Counted from the first letter of the stretch, positions 17,314-28,297 are shown. The stretch: DNA of 64,000 nt from Pelagibacterium lentulum (GCF_003992625.1 NZ_RZMW01000008.1:1-64000), one strand, 5' to 3'. The notes: a model not told the origin generated them from the letters alone. Numbers and translations are program-made.

Positions 17314-18011
17314 TGGAACAGCAGGCAGAACAGCATGAGCACCTGGAAGTCGAGGCGCGCAATCTGCGCATCCTTGAGGCACTGATCTTTGCTTCGGCCG
17401 AGCCTGTCGATCCTAAAGATGTTTTGCCATATCTTTCCGATGCGGCCGATATTGATGTGCTGATCGAAAAGCTGCGGCTCAGCTATGCCGATCGCGGGGT
17501 AAATCTCGTGCGGCGTGGCAACAAATGGGCGTTTCGCACAGCAGGCGATCTCGACTTTTTGCTAAGGCGCGAGGAAACCGACACACGACCGCTTTCGCGC
17601 GCGGCGCTCGAAACGCTTGCGGTGATTGCCTATCACCAGCCGGTGACCCGCGCGGAAATCGAAGAAGTGCGCGGCGTTTCCATTTCCAAGGGTACGCTTG
17701 ACGTACTGATGGAAGCGGGATGGGTAAAAATGCGGGGGCGGCGGAGGACGCCAGGGCGCCCTGTGACGTATGGCACAACCGAGGCCTTTCTCGATCATTT
17801 CGGGCTGGAGGTCTTGGGTGATCTACCGGGTCTGGATGAACTCAAGGGGGCAGGGTTGCTCTCAAGCCAGGTGCCACCGAGCTTTCAGATTCCGGTGCCT
17901 TTCGATGGGGCGCTGCGTGACGACGAAGAGCCGCTCGATCCCGATGATATGGGCGAGGTCGAACTCGATCTGGACACGCGTGGAGAGGATGACGATCACT
18001 CAAATGTGTGA
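17310..18011 (+). CDS. scpB: Segregation and condensation protein B
   Basis: 233 residues with two winged-helix domains. ILEALIFASAEPVDPKDVLPYL starts the first, and PLSRAALETLAVIAYHQPVTRAEIEEVRG is the strongly conserved ScpB motif in the second. The C-terminus is an acidic tail (DDEEPLDPDDMGEVELDLD). ScpB dimers stabilise the ScpA-SMC complex. It starts inside the last codons of scpA. A 225-base gap with no recognisable gene separates it from tatA. Confidence 0.95.
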   Translation: MMEQQAEQHEHLEVEARNLRILEALIFASAEPVDPKDVLPYLSDAADIDVLIEKLRLSYADRGVNLVRRGNKWAFRTAGDLDFLLRREETDTRPLSRAALETLAVIAYHQPVTRAEIEEVRGVSISKGTLDVLMEAGWVKMRGRRRTPGRPVTYGTTEAFLDHFGLEVLGDLPGLDELKGAGLLSSQVPPSFQIPVPFDGALRDDEEPLDPDDMGEVELDLDTRGEDDDHSNV

Positions 18012-18236
18012 TCCCTACCCATTTGCGCGGTGTTTTGCTTGATCTCCTCCTTGTTTTCGTCGCGGTTTATCAATATCTCTCATTCAACACGTTGGCCGGT
18101 GTGGCGTCCGGTCAATCGAAAACCGTTCTTCATCTGCGAGGGAATGAAACGCGGTTTGCGTCGTTATGGTTTTACCGTGCTTTTAGAGTTCAGGACGTGC
18201 AGTTGACGTTCTCGATAAAGCACCTAGGAGGTACAC

Positions 18237-18467
18237 ATGAATCCAGGTCCCTGGGGTCTTCTGATTATCGCTCTCGTTGTCCTGCTGTTGTTCGGACGCG
18301 GCAAGATTGCCAACATGATGGGTGAAGTGGCCAGCGGCATCAAAGCGTTCCGCAAAGGCATGTCAGAAGAAGAAAAGCCGGTCGCTGAAATCGATCAGGC
18401 GCCAAAGAGCGAGGCCGATACGACGCTCAATCAGGCCAAAGAAGTTGACCGCAGCAAAGACGCTTAA
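18237..18467 (+). CDS. tatA: Twin-arginine translocase subunit TatA
   Basis: 76 residues: a short N-terminal transmembrane helix ([20 protein letters not shown]), an FGRGKI hinge, an amphipathic helix ([16 protein letters not shown]) and a charged tail. TatA oligomers form the protein-conducting element of the Tat pathway for folded proteins. A near-perfect AGGAGG lies 6 bases before the ATG, fitting the high TatA stoichiometry. It heads tatABC. Confidence 0.96.
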   Translation: MNPGPWGLLIIALVVLLLFGRGKIANMMGEVASGIKAFRKGMSEEEKPVAEIDQAPKSEADTTLNQAKEVDRSKDA

Positions 18468-18504
18468 GTTCTGCTCTTTGTGACGGCGGTAAGGGAATAG
18501 CCAT

Positions 18505-19128
18505 ATGCTTGGCCTCGGCTGGAGCGAAATGCTTGTCATATCAGTGGTTGTGCTGATCGTGGTGGGTCCGAAGGACCTGCCAATGATGCTGCGCAACCTC
18601 GGACGCATGATGGGCAGCGTGCGCAAGATGAGTAATGAATTCAGGCGCGAGATCGACAAAGCGATTGCGCTGGACGAGGTGAAGGAAGCGAAAAAGGCCA
18701 TCACCGACCCGTTGCGCCAGACCAGTGACGAAATCGCGCGCGAGTTCAATACGCTCAAGAACGGTAAGTACGAGCCAAGCGGCAAATTGAAACCGTCCGA
18801 GCCAGGCAAAGAAAGCGTCGCGGACGAAATTCGCAAGCAGGCGGGGTTGCCGGAAAAGAAGGCCGACATAACCCAATCGAAGGCTGCGGAGTCGATAAAG
18901 GAAAAAGTCCGGGCCCAACATGCGCGGCTTGAGGCGAAAAAGCAGGCCACGGCCGAAGCGGCGGAATCTGTCGAGGCAGCTCCAGCAAAAAAGGTAACCG
19001 CTGCAAAGCGTAAGCCGGCAGCGAAAGCCGCCGATGTCGCGACTGCAAAAGCGCCGCGCAAAAAGGCACCTGCAAAAAAGAAGGCTCCGGCAAAGGCCTC
19101 AGCCGAAGCAGGGAGCGGCGATCAATGA
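18505..19128 (+). CDS. tatB: Twin-arginine translocase subunit TatB
   Basis: 207 residues: one N-terminal transmembrane segment (GLGWSEMLVISVVVLIVVGPKDLP) with the conserved Glu and the GPKDLP hinge of TatB, then an amphipathic helix and a long Lys/Ala-rich tail (AKAPRKKAPAKKKAPAKASA near the C-terminus). TatB forms the signal-peptide receptor with TatC. The Lys/Ala tail is longer and more basic than in E. coli but similar tails occur in Rhizobiales. It overlaps tatC by 4 bases. Confidence 0.95.
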   Translation: MLGLGWSEMLVISVVVLIVVGPKDLPMMLRNLGRMMGSVRKMSNEFRREIDKAIALDEVKEAKKAITDPLRQTSDEIAREFNTLKNGKYEPSGKLKPSEPGKESVADEIRKQAGLPEKKADITQSKAAESIKEKVRAQHARLEAKKQATAEAAESVEAAPAKKVTAAKRKPAAKAADVATAKAPRKKAPAKKKAPAKASAEAGSGDQ

Positions 19129-19961
19129 GTGCTGATACCGATCCCAAGACGCTTGGGAATGAAACGGATTCGGACGATGAACTCAAAGGCAGTGAAGCGC
19201 CGCTTGTCGAACATCTTGCCGAGTTGCGCAAACGCCTGATCTATACAGTGATCGCAATCGCGATCCTTTTTGTGGGCTGCTTCTTTTTCGCCGACCAGAT
19301 CTACAATTTCCTTTTGGGGCCGTTTATCGCCGCTGCCGGTACGCCAGAAGCGGTTCGATTGATCTATACCGCACCGCAAGAATTTTTCTTCACAAAGCTC
19401 TCCGTGGCCTTGTTCGCTGCGATCTTTCTCGCCTTTCCGGTCATCGCGACGCAGATTTACGGGTTTGTTGCGCCGGGGCTGTACAAGAACGAGCGGATGG
19501 CATTTTTGCCCTATCTGATCGCGACCCCGATCTGTTTTCTGATTGGCGCTGGGGTTGTTTATTACGGGGTAATGCCGCTGGCTCTGGGCTTTTTCCTGGG
19601 CATGCAGCAGGTCGATCCCGGTGGCGTTTCCATTGAAATGGTCACGCGCGTTTCCGAATATCTCAGCCTGATCATGACTTTGCTGCTGGCCTTCGGTATC
19701 TGCTTTCAGATGCCGGTGATCCTGACGCTGCTTGCGCAGGTTGGGCTGATCGGGGAAGAGCACCTCAAGAAATGGCGCAAATATGCGATTGTCGCCGTTA
19801 TCGCGCTGGCCGCATTCCTCACCCCACCGGACCCGATCTCCCAGATCGGTCTTGCACTGCCTTTGCTGCTGCTCTACGAACTCTCGATTATCGCTGTACG
19901 CCATGTCGAGAAACGGCGGCTTGCCAAGGAAGCTGCCCTTCAAAAAGACTTGGAATCCTGA
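19125..19961 (+). CDS. tatC: Twin-arginine translocase subunit TatC
   Basis: 278 residues, six transmembrane segments. PLVEHLAELRKRLIYTV is the conserved N-terminal motif that contacts twin-arginine signal peptides; FxxP-type loops and the Glu in the central part (EMVTRVSEYLSLIMTLLLAFGICFQ, about 170-194) are present. It recruits Tat substrates together with TatB. The start overlaps the tatB stop (ATGA). A hairpin follows before serS. Confidence 0.97.
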   Translation: MSADTDPKTLGNETDSDDELKGSEAPLVEHLAELRKRLIYTVIAIAILFVGCFFFADQIYNFLLGPFIAAAGTPEAVRLIYTAPQEFFFTKLSVALFAAIFLAFPVIATQIYGFVAPGLYKNERMAFLPYLIATPICFLIGAGVVYYGVMPLALGFFLGMQQVDPGGVSIEMVTRVSEYLSLIMTLLLAFGICFQMPVILTLLAQVGLIGEEHLKKWRKYAIVAVIALAAFLTPPDPISQIGLALPLLLLYELSIIAVRHVEKRRLAKEAALQKDLES

Positions 19962-19970
19962 GTTCCCTTA

Positions 19971-19993
19971 AAGGCCGCCAACCGGGCGGCCTT
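19971..19993 (+). terminator. Hairpin after tatC
   Basis: AAGGCCGCC and GGCGGCCTT form a perfect 9-bp stem with a 5-base loop (AACCG) 10 bases after the tatC stop. No T-run follows, so termination may be partial and serS may receive read-through. Confidence 0.5.
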
Positions 19994-20001
19994 CAGTCTG
20001 A

Positions 20002-21318
<1,317 letters not shown>

Positions 21319-21337
21319 ACGGACAGGAGAATTTACA

Positions 21338-22123
21338 GTGCGCATCCTTTTGACCAATGACGACGGCGTGGATGCGCCGGGGCTGGCCGTCTTGCGCGAA
21401 ATTGCGCATGTGCTTTCCGATGATGTCTGGGTCGTTGCTCCAGCGGCGAACCAGAGTGGCACCGGGCACCGGTTCACGTTCGGTTATGAAATCGAGCTTG
21501 ACGAGCGCGAACGTCGGGTCTTCGCGCTCGATGGTACGCCCGCAGACTGCGTTGTTGCCGGATGCACCCATGTTCTGAGAGATAAAAAGCCCGATCTGGT
21601 GCTATCCGGCGTCAATCGCGGCCAGAATCTGGGCGATATCCTGCATTGCTCGGGAACCGCAGCAGGTGCGCGGGAAGGGGCGCTGCAGGGCGCAATTGGG
21701 ATCGCGTTGAGCCAGGCAATGGATTACTCCATTGGCCATGACGAGATCAAATGGGATTGTGCTGTTGCGCATGGGGTGGAAACGGTACGCGCCATTCTGG
21801 AGTTGAAGGGGGCAGTAGATACCTATTTCAATGTCAATTTTCCCATGTGTACGCCTGAGCAGGTGAGCGGGATTCGCATGGTGCAACACCAGCGATTCGC
21901 TCATTCGCCGTTCGAGCTTTACCCCAGCGACAACGCAGGCAAACATTTCGTCACCATTCTGGAAACGCCGAAACCACTGGACCCGCGCGCGGATTTCCAT
22001 ATTCTGCATGAGGAAAATGCAATCACGGTGACGCCATTGCTTTTGCAGCAGACCAATCTTGAACTGCTTGAACGGTTCGATGGGCGATTGCCGTTCAACG
22101 GTATGGCGCGCGGGCAGGGATGA
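21338..22123 (+). CDS. surE: 5'/3'-nucleotidase SurE
   Basis: 261 residues from a GTG at 21338, which has AGGAGA 8 bases upstream; the frame is open further upstream inside serS. MRILLTNDDGVDAPGL with the two metal-binding Asp at 8-9, PAANQSGTGH and SGVNRGQNLGDILHCSGTAAGAREG are the SurE signatures. It is a divalent-metal-dependent nucleoside monophosphatase. It overlaps pcm by 4 bases; surE-pcm coupling is widespread in proteobacteria and linked to stationary-phase survival. Confidence 0.96.
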   Translation: MRILLTNDDGVDAPGLAVLREIAHVLSDDVWVVAPAANQSGTGHRFTFGYEIELDERERRVFALDGTPADCVVAGCTHVLRDKKPDLVLSGVNRGQNLGDILHCSGTAAGAREGALQGAIGIALSQAMDYSIGHDEIKWDCAVAHGVETVRAILELKGAVDTYFNVNFPMCTPEQVSGIRMVQHQRFAHSPFELYPSDNAGKHFVTILETPKPLDPRADFHILHEENAITVTPLLLQQTNLELLERFDGRLPFNGMARGQG

Positions 22124-22782
22124 TTGAAGGGGGCGAAGGCTACGACCTCATCGAAGCACGCGCCTCCCTGATTCTGCACCTGCGCCAGCGCGGGATTACC
22201 GATACCGACATCCTCAATGCTTTCGAGACGGTGCCGCACGAGGTTTTCGTGCCAGCTGGCTTTGAACAATACGCCTATCGCGAAGCATCACTGCCGATTG
22301 GGTGCGGGCAATCGATAACGTCCCCCACCATTCTAGCGGGCATGATTCATGTGCTGGCGCCACAGGGCGTCAACAAGGTACTCGAAATCGGCACCGGGTC
22401 GGGCTATTCGGCAGCGCTTCTGGCGCGGATGGCGAGACGGGTGTTTTCGCTGGAGCGGTATCGAGCTCTGGCCAGCACGGCTCAAGAACGCTGGAGCAGG
22501 ATAGGGGCCAATACGATTGTGGGGCTTCATCAGGACGGGTTTATCGGATTGGTGCAGCAGGAGCCGTTCGATCGAATCTTTCTTACTGGCTCGGTGAGCG
22601 AAATCCCCGATACCGTCATTGACCAGTTGGCCGATGGCGGAGTCGCCGTAATGGCGCTGGGAGCGCCCAATGACAAGCAGGTCATCCTAAGGGTTGAAAG
22701 GGCCGATGACAGCTTTATTGAGACAGAATTCGGCAGTGTGCGGCTGGCGCCGTTAACCAAGGGCCGCTCTCGAACTTCATAG
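22120..22782 (+). CDS. pcm: Protein-L-isoaspartate O-methyltransferase
   Basis: 220 residues. This is the canonical PIMT of the window: REASLPIGCGQSITSPTI carries the catalytic Ser region, VLEIGTGSGYSAALLARM is the SAM-binding motif I and DRIFLTGSVSEIPD the post-II motif. It repairs isoaspartyl residues in aged proteins. ATG overlaps the surE stop, so it is translationally coupled. A second, divergent family member precedes tolC at 1488. Confidence 0.94.
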   Translation: MIEGGEGYDLIEARASLILHLRQRGITDTDILNAFETVPHEVFVPAGFEQYAYREASLPIGCGQSITSPTILAGMIHVLAPQGVNKVLEIGTGSGYSAALLARMARRVFSLERYRALASTAQERWSRIGANTIVGLHQDGFIGLVQQEPFDRIFLTGSVSEIPDTVIDQLADGGVAVMALGAPNDKQVILRVERADDSFIETEFGSVRLAPLTKGRSRTS

Positions 22783-22872
22783 AAAACGCGCAATCGGTTG
22801 GGCTTTAAGGTCGTCTTTACCTTAACGAGTCTATCTTGATTTTATCGAGTAGTTGAGTTGACGAGCAGTCCC

Positions 22873-24045
22873 ATGAGTTTCCGCGTATCTGGCCAAAGTC
22901 TTCGCAATGCCGCTTCCGGTATCGCCATGACCACAGCAGCACTAGTGCTTGCAGGGTGTGCCACTTTGGGCTCGCAGGGAAGCGATCCTACCATGACGAG
23001 TTCCACCAGCAATTCCGCAGGTGCAGCCTGGGGGCAGTCAATGCCTGCCTATGTGCCGCCTGCAAATATCGGTGGTGGAGCCAACGTTGCGTCCGCGCCT
23101 GGCATTATAGACCGGACGACGGCGCAGCCAATGGGAGCATCGTCCGGCGTCGTCACTCAGGACCTGCCTGCTCTTCAGTCATCGTCAGTAACGAGTACCC
23201 CTGCCATGCCCGCTCAAACAGCAGTAGCCTCTACGTCTCAGCAAGTTCCGGCCACCGTTCAGCAGCCCGCAACGACGTCCGCTCCAGTGCAGCAGACACC
23301 CCAACTCGCGGTGGTTGAGAATGATACTTACCGGCATACAATTGCTTCGGGTGAATCGCTTTATACCATCGCCCGCCGTTACGATGTCAGCGCAACGGAC
23401 ATCGTGAGCGCGAACAATCTGGATGCGCCCGATCGTATCCGGGTTGGTCAGCAGCTCATCATTCCAGGGCGTCCTGACTTGTTGGCCCAGCGTGGGCAGC
23501 AGAATCAGCAAGTTGCCTCCGTCGGCGGATCGCAAACGCTTACCACGCCGAATGGACAGGCCGCTACAACACCAACGCCGCCAGCCCAGCAGGCAGAGCA
23601 GCCTGCCCAGCCAGAGCCGACCCAGGTGGCCAGCGCGCCTTCACAAGAAGCGACGCCGGCAGCGAGCGCTTCGAGTTCGGGCGACAAGTTCCGCTGGCCG
23701 CTTTCCGGCCGTGTGATCACTGATTTCGCAGCGTCGCGCGGCACTGGCATCAATATCGAAGCGCCTGAGGGCACAACGGTTCGGGCCGCGGAAAATGGCG
23801 AAGTGATTTACGTCGGCAACGCTGTTGAGGGTTACGGCAATCTGATCTTGATCAAGCACGCAAACGGTTTTGTCTCGGCCTATGCGCACCTGCAGAATAT
23901 GGGCGTGGTCAAGGGCGATCAGGTTACGCGTGGGGACGCAATCGGTACCGTTGGTATGACCGGATCGGTCAGCCGGCCGCAGTTGCACTTTGAACTGCGT
24001 CGTGGCGCGACCCCGATTGACCCGATGCCGCATCTGGCCGGTTAA
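22873..24045 (+). CDS. nlpD: NlpD-like LysM/LytM lipoprotein, LytM site degenerate
   Basis: 390 residues. A lipoprotein signal ends in LVLAGC (Cys29). A Pro/Gln/Thr-rich linker leads to a LysM domain (about 152-197, HTIASGESLYTIARRYDVSA) and a C-terminal M23/LytM domain (about 272-388). In LytM the zinc and catalytic residues are H-x3-D, H and H-x-H; here these read T-x3-N (GTGINIE), H (AYAHL) and Q-x-H (PQLHFEL), so it should not be a peptidase. E. coli NlpD has a similarly dead domain and activates amidase AmiC at the septum. The usual surE-pcm-nlpD order supports the name. The ATG at 22873 is preferred to a TTG 15 bases upstream. Confidence 0.88.
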   Translation: MSFRVSGQSLRNAASGIAMTTAALVLAGCATLGSQGSDPTMTSSTSNSAGAAWGQSMPAYVPPANIGGGANVASAPGIIDRTTAQPMGASSGVVTQDLPALQSSSVTSTPAMPAQTAVASTSQQVPATVQQPATTSAPVQQTPQLAVVENDTYRHTIASGESLYTIARRYDVSATDIVSANNLDAPDRIRVGQQLIIPGRPDLLAQRGQQNQQVASVGGSQTLTTPNGQAATTPTPPAQQAEQPAQPEPTQVASAPSQEATPAASASSSGDKFRWPLSGRVITDFAASRGTGINIEAPEGTTVRAAENGEVIYVGNAVEGYGNLILIKHANGFVSAYAHLQNMGVVKGDQVTRGDAIGTVGMTGSVSRPQLHFELRRGATPIDPMPHLAG

Positions 24046-24068
24046 TCTCGGTCTGAGGAAAAAATTTG

Positions 24069-24100
24069 AAGGGCCGTCCGGTCAGACCGGGCGGCCTTTT
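24069..24100 (+). terminator. Terminator after the nlpD-like gene
   Basis: AAGGGCCGTCCGG and CCGGGCGGCCTT pair with one bulge and one mismatch, followed by a run of five T. It overlaps the last codons of the convergent DUF815 ATPase gene. Confidence 0.8.
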
Positions 24101-24960
24101 TCGCCTGCGAGATGCCGGACGAACTGAATGGCAACACGCCCTGAGCGTGCGCCACGGGTTGCTGCCCACTCGATCGCTTTGGCGCGCAATTCATCCGGCG
24201 CAATTTCGATGCCATAATGGGCGACATAGCCATTGACCATTTCGAGGTAGGTGGGTTGGTCGCAGTTGTGAAAGCCGAGCCAGAGGCCAAAGCGGTCCGA
24301 AAGGGACACTTTTTCCTCGACAGCTTCGCCTGGATTGATGGCTGTGGCCCGCTCGTTGTCAATCATGTCCCGTGGCATCAAGTGCCGACGGTTCGAGGTT
24401 GCATAGAAGACCGTGTTGGCCGGGCGGCCCTCAAGGCCGCCATCAAGGACCGATTTCAAGGCCTTATAAGTCGATTCGTCCCGGTCGAAGCTGAGATCGT
24501 CGCAATAGATGATAAAGCGTTCGGCACGGTCGACTACGAAACGGAGCAGGGCAGGAAGCGACGCGATGTCCTCCCGGCTGATCTCGATCAGAATCAATCT
24601 GCCGATTCCAGCTTCATCGAGATTTTCGATATGGGCGTGGATTGCCTTGACCATAGAGCTTTTGCCCATACCGCGCGCGCCCCAGAGCAAGGCATTGTTG
24701 GCACCGTGGCCTCGCGCGAATGCAAGCGTGTTGTCGAGCAGAATCTTTCTTAGATTGTCGACACCCAGCAATAGCTCCAGTGGAACCCGGTTGACCTTGC
24801 GAACGGGCAAAAGTGCCTGATTTTGGCCATCCCAGAGGTATGCGTTAACGCCATCAATCAATTCCGGTAGCGTACGGTGAATGCCCGCAACAGAATCGAG
24901 CGACTGGGAAATCTTTTCAAGCGTGGCAAGAAGAGAGGTGAACGTCTGGGTTTGATCCAC
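24082..24960 (-). CDS. DUF815 family AAA+ ATPase
   Basis: 292 residues. Walker A is LWGARGMGKSSMVKA (about 93-107), and the Walker B-like Asp pair is in RFIIYCDDLSFD. YATSNRRHLMPRD and SLSDRFGLWLGFHNCDQ are DUF815 signatures (sensor 1 and arginine-finger region). The family is widespread in proteobacteria and its cellular job is not established. It converges on the nlpD-like gene and diverges from yajC. Confidence 0.9.
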   Translation of the reverse strand: MDQTQTFTSLLATLEKISQSLDSVAGIHRTLPELIDGVNAYLWDGQNQALLPVRKVNRVPLELLLGVDNLRKILLDNTLAFARGHGANNALLWGARGMGKSSMVKAIHAHIENLDEAGIGRLILIEISREDIASLPALLRFVVDRAERFIIYCDDLSFDRDESTYKALKSVLDGGLEGRPANTVFYATSNRRHLMPRDMIDNERATAINPGEAVEEKVSLSDRFGLWLGFHNCDQPTYLEMVNGYVAHYGIEIAPDELRAKAIEWAATRGARSGRVAIQFVRHLAGEKGRPV

Positions 24961-25126
24961 TTTGGAAAGGCTCCGTATTCGGCCCGATAGGCTTTGCGTT
25001 TGTAAAGGGTGGCTTGTATAGTCCGCGCGATTTTTAGGGGGCTTTTAGGCTACCCGAATTCACAAACGCCCTTATATGGGGCATTCCGATATGCTTTGAC
25101 AAGCAGACCGCAAGGAGTCGTTTTTA

Positions 25127-25621
25127 ATGTTTGTTACGCCCGCTTATGCGCAAGGAGCAGCAGGCCCTTCGGGTATGGACTTCGTTTCCAGCTTCATACC
25201 CATCATCCTGTTGATCGCCATTTTCTGGTTTCTGATCTTTCGGCCGCAGCAAAAGCGCATGAAGGCGCATAACGCCATGCTTGCCGCGGTCAAGCGCGGT
25301 GATACGATTGTGACCAATGGCGGCATTGTCGGCAAGGTGACCAAGGCTGTAGAGAACGAGGACCTTGAAGTTGAAATTGCTGCGGGCATGAAGGTAAAGG
25401 TCGTGCGGAGCATGATCGCAGACGTTCGGTCCAAGACCGAGCCTGTCAACGACAACAAGGCAGTCGAGACCAAGTCGGCCAACACCAAGTCCTCCAAGGC
25501 CAAGGGCGGTCGCGGCAGAGCAGCAAAAGCAGCGCCTGCCGAAACCGATACCGCTGCCCCGGAAGCAGATTCTGTAGAAGCTGAAGCAACCGAGACCGGT
25601 GCCGAGAAGGAAACCAAATAG
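25127..25621 (+). CDS. yajC: Preprotein translocase subunit YajC
   Basis: 164 residues: one N-terminal transmembrane helix (SSFIPIILLIAIFWFLIFRPQQ) with the conserved FRPQQKRMK, then the small soluble domain (GDTIVTNGGIVGKVTKAVE). The C-terminal 60 residues are an Ala/Lys/Glu-rich extension, making it longer than the roughly 110 residues usual in E. coli. YajC joins SecDF at the SecYEG channel. CAAGGAG lies upstream of the ATG. secDF follows 132 bases later. Confidence 0.95.
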   Translation: MFVTPAYAQGAAGPSGMDFVSSFIPIILLIAIFWFLIFRPQQKRMKAHNAMLAAVKRGDTIVTNGGIVGKVTKAVENEDLEVEIAAGMKVKVVRSMIADVRSKTEPVNDNKAVETKSANTKSSKAKGGRGRAAKAAPAETDTAAPEADSVEAEATETGAEKETK

Positions 25622-25753
25622 GACCAGCCTTTGAGGACAGTTCCTCAGATGTGCCACGGTCAGCCCGTATAGTGCGGCAATTGAACCACCCAGCACTTGT
25701 GCGGCGGCGTGTATGATGCGTTGCCGCGCAAGCGTTCTCAGGACAGTTAAACT

Positions 25754-28294
25754 ATGAAATTCAATCCCATCCGGTCAGCAATTATCGTTCTTGTTGCGGT
25801 CGCAAGCATCTTCATGGTGTTGCCGAACTTCTTCTCCGACGAGGACGTCGCCGGATGGCCAGATCTTCTGCCCAAGCAGAAAATCGTACTCGGACTTGAC
25901 CTGCAAGGCGGCTCGCATCTGCTGCTTCAGGTCAATCGGAGCGATATTATCGAGGGGCGACTTGGGGATATTCGCCGCGACGCGCGCTCGATTCTCATCG
26001 GTGAGGGTATCGGCAGCCTGATCACGACGCAGGGTGCCAACCTCACTATTGAAATTACGGACCCAGAGCAGCTAGAAGCTGCTCGCGAAGCGCTGCGCCC
26101 ACTTGAGCTTATGCTTGAAGGGCCGATGTTCCAGGTGTCGTCGACGCCGGAAACAATTATCGACATTGTAGGCTCGAACCGGATTCGGATCACGTTGACC
26201 GACGAGGCGATTGCCGAACGTATGTCCGCACTGGTGGCGCAATCGGTCGAAGTCATTCGCAATCGTATTGACGAACTGGGCACAACCGAGCCCGTTATTC
26301 AGCGCCAGGGGCAAGATCGCGTTCTGGTGCAGGTTCCGGGTTTTGACGATTCCGAACGCCTCAAGGACCTTATTTCCCAGACCGCGCGTCTAACCTTCCA
26401 CATGGTTTATCCTGCCATGACGGCAGAACAGGCGCGAGCACAGGGACTGCCCGCCGGCACCATGATCATGCCATCTGCGGACGGGATGGATGAACTGCTT
26501 TATGAAGACATCAGCCTTGGCGGCGAGCAACTCACCGATGCCCAACCGGCATTCGATGATCGCAATCGTTCGGTCGTGACCTTCCGTTTCAACACCCAGG
26601 GCGCCATCACCTTCGGCGAAATCACGTCCCAGAATGTGGGGCGCCGGTTTGCGATCGTGCTCGATGGGCAGGTGATCACTGCGCCGGTAATCCAGCAGCC
26701 GATTACTGGCGGATCGGGTCAGATTTCGGGCAATTTCACGCCGGAATCCGCCAGCGACCTTGCAGTTCTTCTGCGCGCCGGCGCTCTGCCTGCGACGCTG
26801 GATGTCGTGGAGGAACGCACCGTTGGGCCGAGCCTTGGCGCGGACTCCATCGAAGCGGGTCTGACCGCCGGTTTGATCGGCACGGTGGGCGTGGCAATCT
26901 TCATGCTCGTGACCTATGGCGTGTTCGGCATATTTGCCGTAATCGCTCTGGCACTCAATGTCGGCATGATCCTGGCCGCGCTATCGACGCTGGGCGCAAC
27001 CCTGACTTTGCCGGGCATTGCAGGGATCGTCTTGACCGTCGGCATGGCCGTTGACGCCAATGTGCTTATTTTCGAGCGCATACGCGAGGAATTTGCTGCG
27101 GGCCGAACGCCCTACCAGTCGCTGGAGGCTGGTTTCAAACGCGCCATGACAACGATTATTGACGCGAACGTCACGACATTGATTGCCGCTGTAGTTCTGT
27201 TCTTTTTGGGTTCGGGACCAGTGCAGGGCTTTGCCGTAACGCTGGCACTCGGCGTTCTGAGCACTATGTTCACTGCCTATCTGGTCACCCAATTGCTGGT
27301 TGGCTACTGGTTCCAGTGGCAGCGCCCCAAGACACTCAAAGTCAACCTGCTGTCTTTCATTCCACTTGAACCCAAGATTCCGTTCATGAACTGGCGCAAG
27401 GCCGGATTCATCTTCTCGCTGGTGCTTTTGATCGGCACGGTAGGACTGGAACTGACGCGCGGGCTGAATCTCGGGATCGACTTTACTGGCGGCAGCGCCA
27501 TCGAATTGCAGGCGCTGGAAGGCGACGCCGATATCGGTGATCTCAGAACCCGCCTTGGCGCACTCGGTATCGGCGCCGTCCAGGTGCAGGAGTTCGGCAC
27601 GCCGCGGGACGTTTTGGTGCGCATAGGTATGCAGGACGGCGATGAGTCAGCGCAACAGGTGGCCGTATCGCAGGTGTTTGCCGAAGTATCGGAAGACTAT
27701 GAAGTGCGACGTACGGAAGCTGTCTCCGGCACCGTGTCCAACGAACTGGCGATGAACGGGATCATTGGCGTTATCGCTGCCATGATCTGTATCGTAATCT
27801 ATGTGTGGATCCGATTTGAGTGGCAGTTCAGTGTCGGTGCTATTCTTGCGCTCGTCCACGATGTCATAATGACCGTCGGCCTTTTTGCCTTGCTGCAAGT
27901 GGAGTTTAACCTTTCAAGTATCGCGGCGGTTCTCACCGTTATTGGTTACTCACTCAACGATACGGTGGTGATTTACGATCGGATTCGAGAGAACATGATG
28001 AAATACAAGCGCATATCGCTTGCTGAAATCATCAATCTTTCGCTCAACCAGACCCTGGCCCGCACCATCATCACCGGCGGAACAACCGCGATGGCGCTAT
28101 TGGCACTGGTCTTTTTCGGTGGCGAGGTGATCCGCAGCTTCACCATTGCCATGGCGTGGGGCGTTTTCGTTGGTACTTATTCCTCGATCTTCGTTTCGGC
28201 GCCAATCCTGCTTTATCTTGGTATCAAGACGCGCGGTGAAGCGGAGGCCGAACAAGCCAAGCCGGAAAAGCGGACCGACGGCGCAGCGGTGTAG
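25754..28294 (+). CDS. secDF: Fused protein translocase subunit SecDF
   Basis: 846 residues combining SecD (about 1-535) and SecF (about 545-835) in one chain. SecD shows LDLQGGSHLLLQV near residue 49, the periplasmic P1 domain and GMAVDANVLIFERIREE; SecF shows NLGIDFTGGSAIELQ and YSLNDTVVIYDRIRENMM. Twelve membrane segments are expected. It uses the proton gradient to pull secretory proteins across the membrane. Fused SecDF occurs in several alphaproteobacteria and Gram-positives. The next gene begins 3 bases after the stop. Confidence 0.97.
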   Translation: MKFNPIRSAIIVLVAVASIFMVLPNFFSDEDVAGWPDLLPKQKIVLGLDLQGGSHLLLQVNRSDIIEGRLGDIRRDARSILIGEGIGSLITTQGANLTIEITDPEQLEAAREALRPLELMLEGPMFQVSSTPETIIDIVGSNRIRITLTDEAIAERMSALVAQSVEVIRNRIDELGTTEPVIQRQGQDRVLVQVPGFDDSERLKDLISQTARLTFHMVYPAMTAEQARAQGLPAGTMIMPSADGMDELLYEDISLGGEQLTDAQPAFDDRNRSVVTFRFNTQGAITFGEITSQNVGRRFAIVLDGQVITAPVIQQPITGGSGQISGNFTPESASDLAVLLRAGALPATLDVVEERTVGPSLGADSIEAGLTAGLIGTVGVAIFMLVTYGVFGIFAVIALALNVGMILAALSTLGATLTLPGIAGIVLTVGMAVDANVLIFERIREEFAAGRTPYQSLEAGFKRAMTTIIDANVTTLIAAVVLFFLGSGPVQGFAVTLALGVLSTMFTAYLVTQLLVGYWFQWQRPKTLKVNLLSFIPLEPKIPFMNWRKAGFIFSLVLLIGTVGLELTRGLNLGIDFTGGSAIELQALEGDADIGDLRTRLGALGIGAVQVQEFGTPRDVLVRIGMQDGDESAQQVAVSQVFAEVSEDYEVRRTEAVSGTVSNELAMNGIIGVIAAMICIVIYVWIRFEWQFSVGAILALVHDVIMTVGLFALLQVEFNLSSIAAVLTVIGYSLNDTVVIYDRIRENMMKYKRISLAEIINLSLNQTLARTIITGGTTAMALLALVFFGGEVIRSFTIAMAWGVFVGTYSSIFVSAPILLYLGIKTRGEAEAEQAKPEKRTDGAAV

Positions 28295-28297
28295 CCT

